This document shows, in pieces, positions 8,396 through 17,300 of a stretch of 35,316 nt of DNA. The notes below the pieces were generated by a model, which worked only from the letters and a program-made list of their open reading frames with translations, searched no databases and had not been told where the DNA came from. The stretch is from Candidatus Uhrbacteria bacterium RIFCSPLOWO2_01_FULL_47_17 (GTDB lineage: Bacteria; Patescibacteriota; Patescibacteriia; UBA9934; GWF2-40-263), in NCBI GenBank assembly GCA_001791305.1, contig MGEI01000005.1, positions 492,238-527,553 of the forward strand, written 5' to 3'. The first letter of the stretch is position 1, and each line of letters begins with the position of its first letter. A program made the translations under genes and the position numbers.

Positions 8396-9292
8396 ATGCG
8401 TTTTTTTTCGCACAATTTTTTCAAACGGAAACCGAGCGGATTTATTTTGCTTGAGGTGTTGTTAAGTGTCGGTTTGCTCGCACTTATCCTTTCTGTTTTG
8501 GGAGGAATCGTGAATGTGTCCGGTGGGGTGTCGCGCGGAGGGCAGTCGATTCGCGCTGCGTGGGCTGCGCAAGAAGGATTGCGCGCATTGCAATCGGTTT
8601 CGTTTGCAGATTTAACAACAACGGCTGTAGGAAGCCTCTCCTTTTCAAACAATCGATGGCTCCTCGGAGCAAGTGCGCCGCAAACAATCACAACAGGAAT
8701 CACACGTACGGTTCGGGTGAAAGATGTGAACCGCAACGCAAGTTGTCAGATTGTGTCATCCGGTGGAACGCTAGATCCAGACAGCAAAACACTCGAGAGC
8801 GATGTTGCTTGGATCGATCTTGCAGGGCGCACGCACGCGATGACGTTCTCGACATTGCGAACACGCTGGGATGACCCACAAGGTTCGTGTTTTCAACCTT
8901 CGCAGGCTAACTGTTCGAATATTGATTACCTGACAAATGGTCAGTGGTTTGGAGGAAAACAATTACGCACCGTCTATTTCTCTAACACCTGTTCCGGTGC
9001 GCCGATTGTGATCGATAAAATGATTTTTACTTGGGATAATGGGTCGGAAATTGAGCAGGTTTTTATTGGCTCAAACAAAGTGTGGTCTCAAGCGGGCCCA
9101 GGAACGCCGTCTGGGGATCAGGAGAGTGGAACAATATTGGATATCCAAAATTTTACCTTGAATCCTGGTGTTGAGTACGAATTGAACAAAACGCAGTTTG
9201 AGGATCAGATGTCCGGTTCAACCATCACGATTACGCTTATCTTTGCAGACGGCACAAGTTTTACCACACCGCCATTTGTTCCGTCTGGATAG
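8396..9292 (+). CDS. Minor pilin, GspI/PilV-like, enlarged head
   Basis: This is a 298-residue prepilin. The basic leader ends KRKPSG with Phe16 at +1 and Glu20 at +5 (FILLEVLLSVGLLALIL). The head has an N-terminal pilin-like part followed by an extra C-terminal region of about 120 residues starting near CFQPSQANC, with Cys pairs and beta-type sequence. This makes it much longer than normal PilV (about 150-190). The added domain could be a tip adhesin or a protein-binding module, which is inference. It is second in the run of four minor pilin genes, with 3 bp on each side. Confidence 0.8.
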   Translation: MRFFSHNFFKRKPSGFILLEVLLSVGLLALILSVLGGIVNVSGGVSRGGQSIRAAWAAQEGLRALQSVSFADLTTTAVGSLSFSNNRWLLGASAPQTITTGITRTVRVKDVNRNASCQIVSSGGTLDPDSKTLESDVAWIDLAGRTHAMTFSTLRTRWDDPQGSCFQPSQANCSNIDYLTNGQWFGGKQLRTVYFSNTCSGAPIVIDKMIFTWDNGSEIEQVFIGSNKVWSQAGPGTPSGDQESGTILDIQNFTLNPGVEYELNKTQFEDQMSGSTITITLIFADGTSFTTPPFVPSG

Positions 9293-9295
9293 CCT

Positions 9296-9865
9296 ATGAT
9301 GCGCAGGAAATTACACAAAGGCATAACCTTGATCGAAACGCTTTTGTACATTGCGCTTCTGGTTTTGATTCTTCCGCCACTCGTGTTGTCGCTTGTTCGC
9401 GTTACACGACAAGTGAGTCTGCTTGATGTGCGCAATCGCATCAACACCTCTTCATCTCTCATTTTGTCACAAGTCACGCGCGACATTACACAAGCAACAC
9501 AGATCAAAACATCGCTTTCAACCCTTGGAACAACGCCCGGTACCCTCATCTTCCTTGACGCAACAGGACAGACCATCACCATCGATCGCCAAGATCAGGT
9601 GATTGTCTTGCCCGGAGGAAATCAAACGGTGCATCGGTTGCGCATGACGCGTGGAGCGTCGCCCGCGTTTTATCTGACGGATCCGGATTTAGATGTGCAG
9701 TCATGGCAGGTGGATGTTGTGCGCAACAGCGCGAGTGTTCTCACAGGTCTTCGATTCCACTTAGATGTTGCAACCATGAACCCTTCCACCCTTGATCCAT
9801 ATCAGAATGCGCGTCTGGTTGCGGATACAACCGTTGATCTTCAGCCACACACAACCGAAAATTAG
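9296..9865 (+). CDS. Minor pilin, GspJ/PilW-like
   Basis: This is a 189-residue prepilin with leader MMRRKLHKG, Ile10 at +1 and Glu14 at +5 (ITLIETLLYIALLVLIL). The LIETLLY pattern with a Tyr a few residues after the Glu is common in GspJ/PilW proteins. The head is largely beta-predicted with many Thr and Asp residues and no cysteines. The stop overlaps the SD of the next gene. It is third in the minor-pilin order, matching pilW/gspJ. Confidence 0.8.
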   Translation: MMRRKLHKGITLIETLLYIALLVLILPPLVLSLVRVTRQVSLLDVRNRINTSSSLILSQVTRDITQATQIKTSLSTLGTTPGTLIFLDATGQTITIDRQDQVIVLPGGNQTVHRLRMTRGASPAFYLTDPDLDVQSWQVDVVRNSASVLTGLRFHLDVATMNPSTLDPYQNARLVADTTVDLQPHTTEN

Positions 9866-9869
9866 GAGG
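9864..9869 (+). promoter_or_regulatory. Full-consensus SD before the PilX-like gene
   Basis: AGGAGG lies 5 nt before ATG 9875 and overlaps the stop codon of the previous gene. It is the only strong SD inside the pilus operon, so this pilin may be translated independently of its neighbours. Confidence 0.8.
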
Positions 9870-9874
9870 TCATT

Positions 9875-10291
9875 ATGAAAAGCAACAAATTACAAGTAAC
9901 AAATCACAAAGTGGAGCAACCGCGTCGTGGGATGATCCTTTTTTTGACGTTGCTCATTTTGGGTGTCACCGCAACGGCCGTTGTTTTATTGCTTGCCCAG
10001 AGCAGTGTGAATGGTTTTTTGAGTATCGATGAGCAAGCAAAATCTGAACAAGTACGTTCAGAACTGTTTGGGTGCTTGGATGAGGTACTTATTCATTTTT
10101 ATGCAGATAGCAATTACAGTCCAACCTCTGTCGATCTTGCTTCGTACACATGTGTTGCTTCGGTTATCGCAAATGGAACCGAACGCACCGTTACATTGAC
10201 GCGAACAAACTCGGGTCTGACACGACGAGTGGTTGTTGTCTTGAACACAAATGTCACACCTCTTACCGTTTCCTCTGTCTTAGAACAATAA
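9875..10291 (+). CDS. Minor pilin, GspK/PilX-like, lacking Glu +5
   Basis: This is a 138-residue protein. A leader ending QPRRG is followed by a hydrophobic helix MILFLTLLILGVTATAVVLL; cleavage after Gly19 would give Met at +1 and Leu, not Glu, at +5. Absence of Glu5 is a known trait of GspK and of several PilX proteins, which cap the pilus tip complex in those systems. The head is small for GspK (usually over 250 residues) and fits PilX size better. A strong SD precedes it. The position directly before pilD and after the PilW-like gene supports the assignment. Confidence 0.72.
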   Translation: MKSNKLQVTNHKVEQPRRGMILFLTLLILGVTATAVVLLLAQSSVNGFLSIDEQAKSEQVRSELFGCLDEVLIHFYADSNYSPTSVDLASYTCVASVIANGTERTVTLTRTNSGLTRRVVVVLNTNVTPLTVSSVLEQ

Positions 10292-10298
10292 ACATCTT

Positions 10299-11078
10299 AT
10301 GACCATCTTTCTTCTTGTCGCGGCAGGATTTTTTATCGGAAGTTTTCTGTGTCTTGTGGTTGATCGTTTCGGAACCGGTCAATCCATGGTTGTCGGGCGA
10401 TCTGTCTGCGAAAAATGTCACGCCACCCTCGAGATGATTGATCTTATTCCCGTTCTCAGCTTTCTCTTTTTGCACGGCCGATGCCGCCGATGTCATGAAT
10501 CGATCTCTTGGCGTTATCCGATCATCGAATGTGCAACTGCGCTCTTGTTTGGTCTTGTCGCGTGGCGATTGACCGTCCCCGTGCTTCTCCCCATTGGATT
10601 TGTTCCGGATCATGCAGCGCTGTTTCTTTTGCGCGACCTTGTTTTTTCTTCGCTCCTTCTTGTCTTGTTTTTGATCGATATACGTCAAGGAATTCTTCCA
10701 GATCAAATCACGCTTCCCGGAATTCTTTTCATCGCGATTTTCAACTTCTTTCTTGGAATTCCTTGGATGACGATTGCGGTCGGTGCCGTCGTGATCGGTG
10801 GATTTTTTGCTCTGCAGTTTTTGCTCTCCCGTGGAAAGTGGGTGGGGGATGGGGATATTCGATTCGGCGTGTTGCTCGGCGTAATGTTCGGTGCCGCACA
10901 GGGGATGCTTGTGCTTGCGTGTGCCTATATCATTGGAGCACTATTTGCCGCATTTCTCATTTGGAAAAAGAAAGCGCAATTAAAATCTACGCTTTCATTC
11001 GGACCGTTTTTGGCGGTTGCTGGATGGATTGTGTTGATTTTTGGGTCGTATTTGGCTGAACAATTTCTTTTGTTTTAG
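10299..11078 (+). CDS. pilD: Prepilin peptidase PilD (A24 aspartyl protease)
   Basis: Membrane protease that removes pilin leaders and, in bifunctional members, N-methylates the new N-terminus. The 259-residue polytopic protein has two CxxC pairs (Cys37/40 and Cys62/65) in the cytosolic zinc loop. Its catalytic aspartates are Asp127 in LIDIRQGILPDQ and Asp186 in the GxGD-type motif VGDGDIRFG. The CxxC loop is present, so methylation activity is likely. It closes the pilus operon and would process all five prepilins in this window. A GC-rich palindrome follows. Confidence 0.95.
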   Translation: MTIFLLVAAGFFIGSFLCLVVDRFGTGQSMVVGRSVCEKCHATLEMIDLIPVLSFLFLHGRCRRCHESISWRYPIIECATALLFGLVAWRLTVPVLLPIGFVPDHAALFLLRDLVFSSLLLVLFLIDIRQGILPDQITLPGILFIAIFNFFLGIPWMTIAVGAVVIGGFFALQFLLSRGKWVGDGDIRFGVLLGVMFGAAQGMLVLACAYIIGALFAAFLIWKKKAQLKSTLSFGPFLAVAGWIVLIFGSYLAEQFLLF

Positions 11079-11079
11079 C

Positions 11080-11106
11080 GAGGGCGGGCACAAGACCCGC
11101 CCCTAC
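11080..11106. repeat. GC-rich palindrome after pilD
   Basis: GGGCGGG (11082-11088) and CCCGCCC (11096-11102) form a 7-bp stem with a 7-nt loop. There is no T-run after it, so it is a weak terminator candidate. Its sequence (CGGGTC core, CCCTAC end) resembles the palindrome at 35153-35184, suggesting one dispersed family. Confidence 0.5.
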
Positions 11107-11116
11107 AAATAGGTTC

Positions 11117-11145
11117 TTGACGTATTTTCAATATTCCTGCATAAT
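11117..11145 (+). promoter_or_regulatory. Promoter for rpsU
   Basis: TTGACG (11117-11122), a 17-bp spacer and CATAAT (11140-11145). The rpsU start lies about 40 bp downstream. Confidence 0.6.
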
Positions 11146-11186
11146 CCCAGCATTATTCGTAAACACTGAAAGGGTGTGAAAAATTT

Positions 11187-11429
11187 GTGGTAGATGTTAA
11201 ACGTCGCAAAGGTGAAAGTTTCGAAAGTTTGCTCCGTCGTTATTCTCGCCGTCTCCAGCAGTCTGGAAACGCGCTTGAAGCACGCAAACTCCGATACTTT
11301 GCCGCCGCGCCAACCAAAAACAAGCAAAAAGTCAGTGCGATCCGTCGTCTTGAAATTCGCGATAAGCGCGAGTACTTGGCACGCATCGGACAACTTGTGG
11401 ATGAACCTCGCACGCAGAAGCGTCGATAG
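11187..11429 (+). CDS. rpsU: 30S ribosomal protein bS21
   Basis: Small basic ribosomal protein of the 30S platform, close to the 3' end of 16S rRNA. The 80-residue sequence has the family core: ESFESLLRRYSRRLQQSG, the Glu-Ala-Arg-Lys-Leu-Arg stretch, and a basic tail ending TQKRR. The start is GTG at 11187. No earlier in-frame start is visible, and the purine-rich GAAAGGG lies about 13 nt upstream, wider than usual. An overlapping frame from 11194 is a shadow. It has its own promoter and terminator, so it is probably monocistronic. Confidence 0.88.
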   Translation: MVDVKRRKGESFESLLRRYSRRLQQSGNALEARKLRYFAAAPTKNKQKVSAIRRLEIRDKREYLARIGQLVDEPRTQKRR

Positions 11430-11438
11430 TGTAGAATA

Positions 11439-11472
11439 ATAGGGGACGTGAAAACGTGCTCTATTTTCTTTC
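11439..11472 (+). terminator. Intrinsic terminator after rpsU
   Basis: An 11-bp stem (ATAGGGGACGT / ACGTGCTCTAT, with one G-U pair and one mismatch) closed by a GAAA tetraloop is followed by a T-rich run. Confidence 0.75.
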
Positions 11473-11488
11473 AAATAATTTACTAGAA

Positions 11489-11599
11489 AGTGAATGAGTG
11501 ATGGAGTGGTAGAGTGAAGGAAGTAAGCCTTTTTTCTTCTCGTAACAAAAAAAGAAAAGTCATTTTTCCTTCACTTTTTCACTCAATCACTCTTTCACT
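11489..11599. repeat. Long inverted repeat built of two 4 x 8-nt octamer arrays (copy B)
   Basis: The left arm (11489-11520) is AGTGAATG, AGTGATGG, AGTGGTAG, AGTGAAGG. The right arm (11568-11599), read on the minus strand, is AGTGAAAG, AGTGATTG, AGTGAAAA, AGTGAAGG. Over 34 positions the arms agree at about 29. The central part is also self-complementary (TTTTTTCTT versus AAGAAAA). The whole gap between rpsU and the YqeY fusion is thus one large hairpin-forming element ending 8 nt before the next ATG. It shares unit structure with copy A at 61-97. Confidence 0.75.
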
Positions 11600-11607
11600 C
11601 TGCCTTT

Positions 11608-12378
11608 ATGTCCCTCCTCGAACAAATCTCATCCGACCTTAAAGACGCGATGCGTGCAAAAGACGAATCGACACTCTCGACGCTTCGTATGTTGAAGTCT
11701 GCGCTCAAAAATAAAGAGATAGATCTTATTCGCCCGCTCACAGAAGTGGAGGTTTTGGACGTGATTAAATCTCAAGCCAAACAACTGAAAGAAGCGATCG
11801 ATCAGTTTGAAGCGGGTGGACGATCAGATTTGGCAGAAGGGAACAAAGTGGAACTTGAGGTCTTGAAAAAATACATGCCCGCTGAATTATCGGATGCGGA
11901 TCTTGAGGTTGTTGTGAAAGAGGCGGTGACGCAATCTGGTGCGGCATCAAAAGCCGACATGGGAAAAGCGATGGGCTTTGTGATGAAAGCGGTTGCGGGG
12001 CGCGCAGACGGAACACGCGTAAAAGCGTTTGTGGAAAAAATGCTCGGCGTTCTCGTATTTGCCGTGTTGGTAAACACCATGGTTGTCTCTTCTGCGCATG
12101 CAGAAATTGGCATGGCGACGCTTCCAGAATTTGGAACCGTTTCCTACGCTCCCTACCTTGAAATGGGAATTCGTCTCATTCGTGTGATGTTCTTGTTTGC
12201 GGGACTATTCTCCATTATCGAAATTTTGCGAGGGGGAATTGAAATGACGGTCGGATCCGCGCGTGACGAAGTAAAAGACAAAGCTGAGCAAAAAATTATT
12301 CTCGGATTTATGAATACAGGTGTCGTCGTCGCCCTCTTTTTGGTAACGACGGTGGTGTTGAAGCAGATCGGAGCATAG
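11608..12378 (+). CDS. YqeY domain fused to a two-helix VirB2-like membrane module
   Basis: The 256-residue protein has two unlike halves. Residues 1 to about 146 are a complete GatB/YqeY-type domain, showing LLEQISSDLKDAMRAKDEST, RMLKSALKNKEID, a KYMPAELSDADLE stretch and the final AGRADGTRVKAFVEKML, where free-standing YqeY proteins normally end. From Met145 a signal-peptide-like segment (LVFAVLVNTMVVSSAHA, then E) leads into two membrane helices with a basic/acidic connector (ARDEVKDKAEQKII). This second half resembles the N-terminal modules of the next two proteins. Either it is a true fusion, or a pilin-like gene lost its separating stop, or internal initiation at ATG 12040 yields a separate protein. 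YqeY is linked to tRNA-amidation-type domains; its function here is unknown. Confidence 0.8.
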   Translation: MSLLEQISSDLKDAMRAKDESTLSTLRMLKSALKNKEIDLIRPLTEVEVLDVIKSQAKQLKEAIDQFEAGGRSDLAEGNKVELEVLKKYMPAELSDADLEVVVKEAVTQSGAASKADMGKAMGFVMKAVAGRADGTRVKAFVEKMLGVLVFAVLVNTMVVSSAHAEIGMATLPEFGTVSYAPYLEMGIRLIRVMFLFAGLFSIIEILRGGIEMTVGSARDEVKDKAEQKIILGFMNTGVVVALFLVTTVVLKQIGA

Positions 12379-12413
12379 CACGCGCCTTATCCCCATCTTT
12401 TTCTGTTCCGCTG

Positions 12414-12452
12414 ATCAAAAATACGATACAATATCTGTGTCGTATTTTTGAT
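12414..12452. promoter_or_regulatory. 17-bp dyad before the surface locus (operator or terminator)
   Basis: A near-perfect inverted repeat (left arm ATCAAAAATACGATACA at 12414-12430, 5-nt loop, right arm to 12452) has a single T-G wobble; the outer 13 bp are perfect. A-rich 5' and T-rich 3' flanks inside the stem fit a bidirectional terminator. It also covers a -10-like TACAAT (12427-12432), so it could be an operator. It ends 5 nt before ATG 12458. Confidence 0.65.
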
Positions 12453-12457
12453 ATCTC

Positions 12458-14383
12458 ATGAAACGTTTCTTTGACCCAAGGAACACGTCTCCTTCTCGTG
12501 TAACAGCCTTTATAGGTGTGCTGTTGTTTTTCGTTTTTGGCTTACTTGTTGTGCAACATGTTGCACTTGCGGGAGCGGCACCTCTTGATACTGTTGGAGC
12601 AGCCGCAGGTCTGCCACAACAAAGTTTGCCTATCTTGATTGCGCGCATTATTCGAGCCGTCCTCGGAGTGCTTGGAATTATTACGGTGATTTTGGTGATT
12701 TACGCCGGATTTTTGTACATGGGGTCACATGGAGACCCGGCAAAAGTTGCAAAAGCAAAAAAGATTATTACCAATGCAGTGATTGGGCTCGTGATCATTT
12801 TTTCTTCCTACTCCATTGCATCTTGGATTCTCGGCAAACTGCTCGAAGCCGCGACGGGTTCAGGAACAATCGTGTCGGTTGCAAAAAAATACACAGAACC
12901 GCTTGCCGGTTCGCTCGGGGCCGGTATTCTCGAAAGTCATTACCCAATGCGCAACGCAACAGACATTCCACGCAATACAAAAATCTTTGTGACGTTTAAG
13001 GAACCGATCAAGCCTGAAACCATTATTGACGGCTACGTCAAAGATTGCACCTACGTTGTCGCAAACCCACAAACACCGCCACTTTGTAAAACAAACATCA
13101 AAATCACAAATCCCGCTTCAAAAGCGCTCGCCGTGAACATTTTTGAAACCGCAAAAGGAGAAACAACCGCGCTTGCAAGCGATAAAGTGGTCGTAACGGT
13201 CAGTAGTGATTTTAAAACATTCGTCTTTAAACCTGTCGCGTATCTTGGAGATGGTCTCAAAGATTTTAATTATTCAGTTGCTCTCAAGCCAAGTATTCAA
13301 AAAGAGGACGGTGGTGCTGCGTTTACGGGGGTGAATTCTGCCGGATACGGATGGAACTTTACGGTTTCAAAAAACGCCGATTTAACACCACCAACGCTTT
13401 TGTCCATCATTCCATCCGTTGCAAAGCTTCAGCCTCCAGGAGAAACCGTTGCAAAACCGCTTGCGCCAAACATTTCCGTTGAACTTACGTTCAGTGAGGC
13501 CATGGATCCTATCGCAACAACCGGCATCTTCGCCCTGAACGGCGGACCAACAAAAAGTTTTCAGCGCATTACCGTCACAGATGGCGGAGCCAATCCTGTT
13601 AATGGAACGTATGATGTCAGTAATGCCTACAAGACCATTGGCTTCACAACAAATGATGCGTGTGGAAAAGATCCGTGCGGGGGAACTATTTATTGTCTTC
13701 CGGGCGGAAAGAAAATTACCGTGACCGCAAAAGCGGCAAGTATCGATGAAACGACTCCTCCACAAGGGATTCTCACAGGGGTGAACTATGACGGAGTCGT
13801 GGACGCAGCTGGAAATTCGTTTGATGGTAACGCGGATGGAAAAGCGTGTGGAAGTTCCACGGATAAAGTTGCGTGTTCTGGTACGCAGACCAATGATGAT
13901 TACATCTGGAGTTTCAACACAACCAATGATCCAGATCTCACGGTTCCGCGTATAGAATCTCTTGTACCAGACATTTCCACAGGAAATATTGATGTGTCAA
14001 AAGATATCACCCTTACGTTCAATATGTTGTTGAAAGGGTCGACCGTGAATGCCACAAACGCTTCACTCTGGCCGGATCCAACGTACCCAATGTGGTTTGT
14101 CCCAACAAAAACAGATGTTCCAAACACACTTCCAACAGACATTCCCGTGAAATCTGTTGTTCGCCTCGCTCATCCTCCGTTTATTTCGAATGCAGAAGGC
14201 GGATCTTCTTACTGGCCGCGTGTGACACATGACATCAAGAGTGCGTACCAAATTTGTATGTTCCCGGCGATGGGTGACAATGCAAGCTCCGCAAAAGCAT
14301 GTAACGGCGCGGATCCAACGAAACCCTATTGCTGTAACGGTGTTCCTTCATCACTCGTCTGTTCCATTCCTCTTCCACAATAA
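12458..14383 (+). CDS. Surface protein: signal peptide, two-helix VirB2-like module, Ig-like domains
   Basis: This is a 641-residue exported protein. Residues 1-39 are a signal peptide ending LAGA. Helices at about 57-88 and 105-125 flank GSHGDPAKVAKAKKIITNAV, the pattern of VirB2/TrbC (Mbov_0395-type) pilin-like proteins common in Patescibacteria. The ectodomain has at least three Ig-like (SbsA_Ig/Big_5-like) domains. Marker strands are IFVTFKEPIKPETI (about 170), VELTFSEAMDPIATTG (about 345) and ITLTFNMLLKGSTV (about 515). Cysteine pairs are present, including a cluster near the C-terminus (PYCCNGVPSSLVC). The downstream 3370-residue protein has the same architecture on a larger scale and starts 9 bp later. 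No SD is seen. An anchored surface or appendage role is inferred. Confidence 0.82.
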   Translation: MKRFFDPRNTSPSRVTAFIGVLLFFVFGLLVVQHVALAGAAPLDTVGAAAGLPQQSLPILIARIIRAVLGVLGIITVILVIYAGFLYMGSHGDPAKVAKAKKIITNAVIGLVIIFSSYSIASWILGKLLEAATGSGTIVSVAKKYTEPLAGSLGAGILESHYPMRNATDIPRNTKIFVTFKEPIKPETIIDGYVKDCTYVVANPQTPPLCKTNIKITNPASKALAVNIFETAKGETTALASDKVVVTVSSDFKTFVFKPVAYLGDGLKDFNYSVALKPSIQKEDGGAAFTGVNSAGYGWNFTVSKNADLTPPTLLSIIPSVAKLQPPGETVAKPLAPNISVELTFSEAMDPIATTGIFALNGGPTKSFQRITVTDGGANPVNGTYDVSNAYKTIGFTTNDACGKDPCGGTIYCLPGGKKITVTAKAASIDETTPPQGILTGVNYDGVVDAAGNSFDGNADGKACGSSTDKVACSGTQTNDDYIWSFNTTNDPDLTVPRIESLVPDISTGNIDVSKDITLTFNMLLKGSTVNATNASLWPDPTYPMWFVPTKTDVPNTLPTDIPVKSVVRLAHPPFISNAEGGSSYWPRVTHDIKSAYQICMFPAMGDNASSAKACNGADPTKPYCCNGVPSSLVCSIPLPQ

Positions 14384-14392
14384 ACGACTTAC

Positions 14393-17300
14393 ATGAATCT
14401 TCGTAGATTGTTTCAATCGATTCTTGTTCTCTCCGTCCTTGCTTGTACGGGAATCTTTGTTGTGCAACCAATCCTTGCGGCAACGGGACCGGTTGACCAA
14501 ACCGCGTTTGCTTCGTTTGCGGCAAATGCAGGGTTTGCTGCAGGACCATCTGTCACCGTCATCATCGCGCGGCTGATCCGCACCGTCATCTCATTTCTTG
14601 GGGTGATTGCGGTTGTGATTGTTGTGTATGGCGGATTCATGTACATGACCGCAGGAGGAAATGATGAACGCGTCAAAAAAGCAAAAAAGACCATCACAAA
14701 TGGATTGATTGGTCTTGTGATTGTGCTCATGTCGTTTGCGATCGCGCAATTTATTGTAAGTAGATTGGTTGGAGCGACAGAGGAGGCGGATATTATTGCG
14801 TTTTGTAAAAACAACCCAACAGATCCAACGTGTCTAAAGAATCCTCCGTTTCCACCGCCCAAGCCTGAGTTTACGCTTTCTTCTCTGAATACGGACTGTG
14901 CAAAGGCACTCAGGAATTTTCAATTGCAATTTGTTTTTTCTAAGTCCGTAAAAAACGCGACAGGGATCAGCGTCAAGCAAGCGGGAGTGGCTGTGCCCGG
15001 AGTCTTTCAGTTTGCGGGTCCAAAAGTCACATTTACTCCAGACGCTCTTTGTGAAGACAACCCAACGTTTCATTGTTTTCAATCGGGAAAAACATATGAA
15101 GTTGTGATCGACAATACAAAATTGACCTCTGCGAGCGGAGCGACATTAACGTGCACAGCACAAAAGCCGTGCTGTTCCGCCCTGCAGCCTTGTTCCTTTA
15201 CGGCTGGATCCGCGATCGATACGCAAGCACCAACCATGGTCATGAAAGAACCCGCACCAAAAGTTATTCTTGGTGTGAATAAAATGCTGCAAGCCGCAAC
15301 GAAAGATGACTCCGGAGTTTCGTTTGTTGATTTTTTTGTGGAGAATGGAAATGACCCCATCTTTACGGCAGGTCTCGATTTATCCACAAACAAAGTTCTT
15401 ACCGGTGGAAACGTGGAGAATAGTTTTAACACAGATCCAGATGAAGCTTGGAATACAAGCGGACTCATTACAAATAAATCGTACACGCTTTTCGCAAAAG
15501 GAAACGATTGTGCCGGAAATTTTGTGACATCCAATAAAGTTTCCGTGATGGTGTACGCACCAAACTGTGACAACGATCAACCGGACGCTGCGGCGCCCTA
15601 TAATGAAACAGGAAAAAATTGCGGAGGCGACCCAACGAGCCAATATTATTGTGGAAAGTGTATCCCGTCAGCCTGTACATCAAATGCAGAATGCGCTTCC
15701 GGATTTTGTATAAAAGGATTCTGTCAGGATGTTCCGGTGATTCAATCTGTTTCTCCAGATAACGGAGCTTCCGAGAATCTTGTTACTATTTCTGGTTCTG
15801 GGTTTGGGACAACCCCAGGTTTTGTTGATTTTCTTGGAACGGAAAAAGCGGGTGTTTTGAAAACGGCGAGTGCATATCAATGTGGATTGAAATGTGTTGG
15901 TGGAGCAAACAGCGGAAAAACATGTTCCGTTGGTGCTGATTGTCCAGGCGGAGCTTGTAATCCAAACATATCTTGGTCAGAAAAAGAGATTGTTATTCAG
16001 GTTCCAGTTGGCGCGGTTGATGGCCCAATCAAAATTAATATTCCTGCTACAGGAACGGTTCCTGCACAAACAGATCGATCAGATGACGCTGTCGGACCTG
16101 TGATGTCAAAGTTTGACGTAAACGCCATCAAGCGTCCTGGTTTGTGTGCCTTAAATCCTGTTGCGTCAGAAGTGAATAAGCCGTTCTCACTTGCTGGGCT
16201 TGCATTTGGAGGAACACAAGGAACGTCATCCATCTATCTCGCAAATTTTGAAGCAAAATCTACGGCATGGACGTCAACACAGCTTACTGCAACGGTTCCG
16301 GGAGTTGTAAGCGGGACCTATAACGCGCAAGTGTTTACGGGGGATTACTTCTGCTTGAATGCAAGCGGTGCGAAGGTAGATCCAGCGAAGACGTGTTTTT
16401 CAGATGATGACTGTAAAAAAACAGACGCATCATACACATGCGGGATGTCTTGGTGTTCTGAGTCGTTGAAATTGTGTTCGGCAACGGCTCCGTGTGCGCA
16501 AATAAAAACAGCAAAGATTTGTAATGTGGATGCAGATTGTGATGTTGTGAATGATGAATTTTGTGATAAAAAGGCAAAGGTGTGTGTCAAAACAGATGGA
16601 GTGTGTACCGATGTTCGTGCAGGATCAAACGCAAAGACGTTTGTTGCCACAAACATCCCAACCGCCTCAAAACCAACGATCAACTCCATTGATACAGGTT
16701 GGAAGGCGTGTTCGGGTGGGGTAAATAATGCAAAGCAATGTGCAAAGGATGCAGATTGCGGTGGGGCAGTTGGATCTTGTAAGTCGCAACCAACTTGGGG
16801 TCCGGCTGGACAATATGTCACGATCTACGGTTCTGATTTTGGAACCGCAACGGGGTATGTAAAATTTGTGCATATCGCGTCGAGTGAATCCGCGAACGGA
16901 GAGGTGGATTTTCCAAAAGTTTGCGGAGGGTTGTTTTGGCGTAATGATTCCATCACCGTGAAAGTTCCAAAGACCATTAACACGAAAGCAATTCTTTTTG
17001 GGGATTATCAAGTAAGCGTTGTTCCACAATCGGGAAATGCCTCAGACGCAAAAGCGTTTACGATCGTGACCGGAAAACCAACTCCAGGTATTTGTTTGTT
17101 GAATCCAAATGCCGGACCTGTTGGAACGGTTGTAAATATTTTAGGAGAAAATTTTGGAGAGACAAAAGGAATCGCAACATTTAATACAGGGTTGTCGGTT
17201 GTTCCAGGAAGTTGGATAGGAACGGATATTGGATCTGTGAGTGTTCCGACAGGGGCAAAATCTGGGCCGCTTTTTGTGACAGATGCCCTCTCAAATCAAT

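Noticed and set aside
11079..11186. tRNA or small structured RNA between pilD and rpsU
   Set aside because: Only a single 7-bp hairpin and a promoter are visible; there is no cloverleaf or T-arm motif.
11194..11439. Alternative ORF overlapping rpsU in the +1 frame
   Set aside because: The 11187 frame encodes a clear bS21; the other frame is Ser/Leu-rich without homology and is a shadow.
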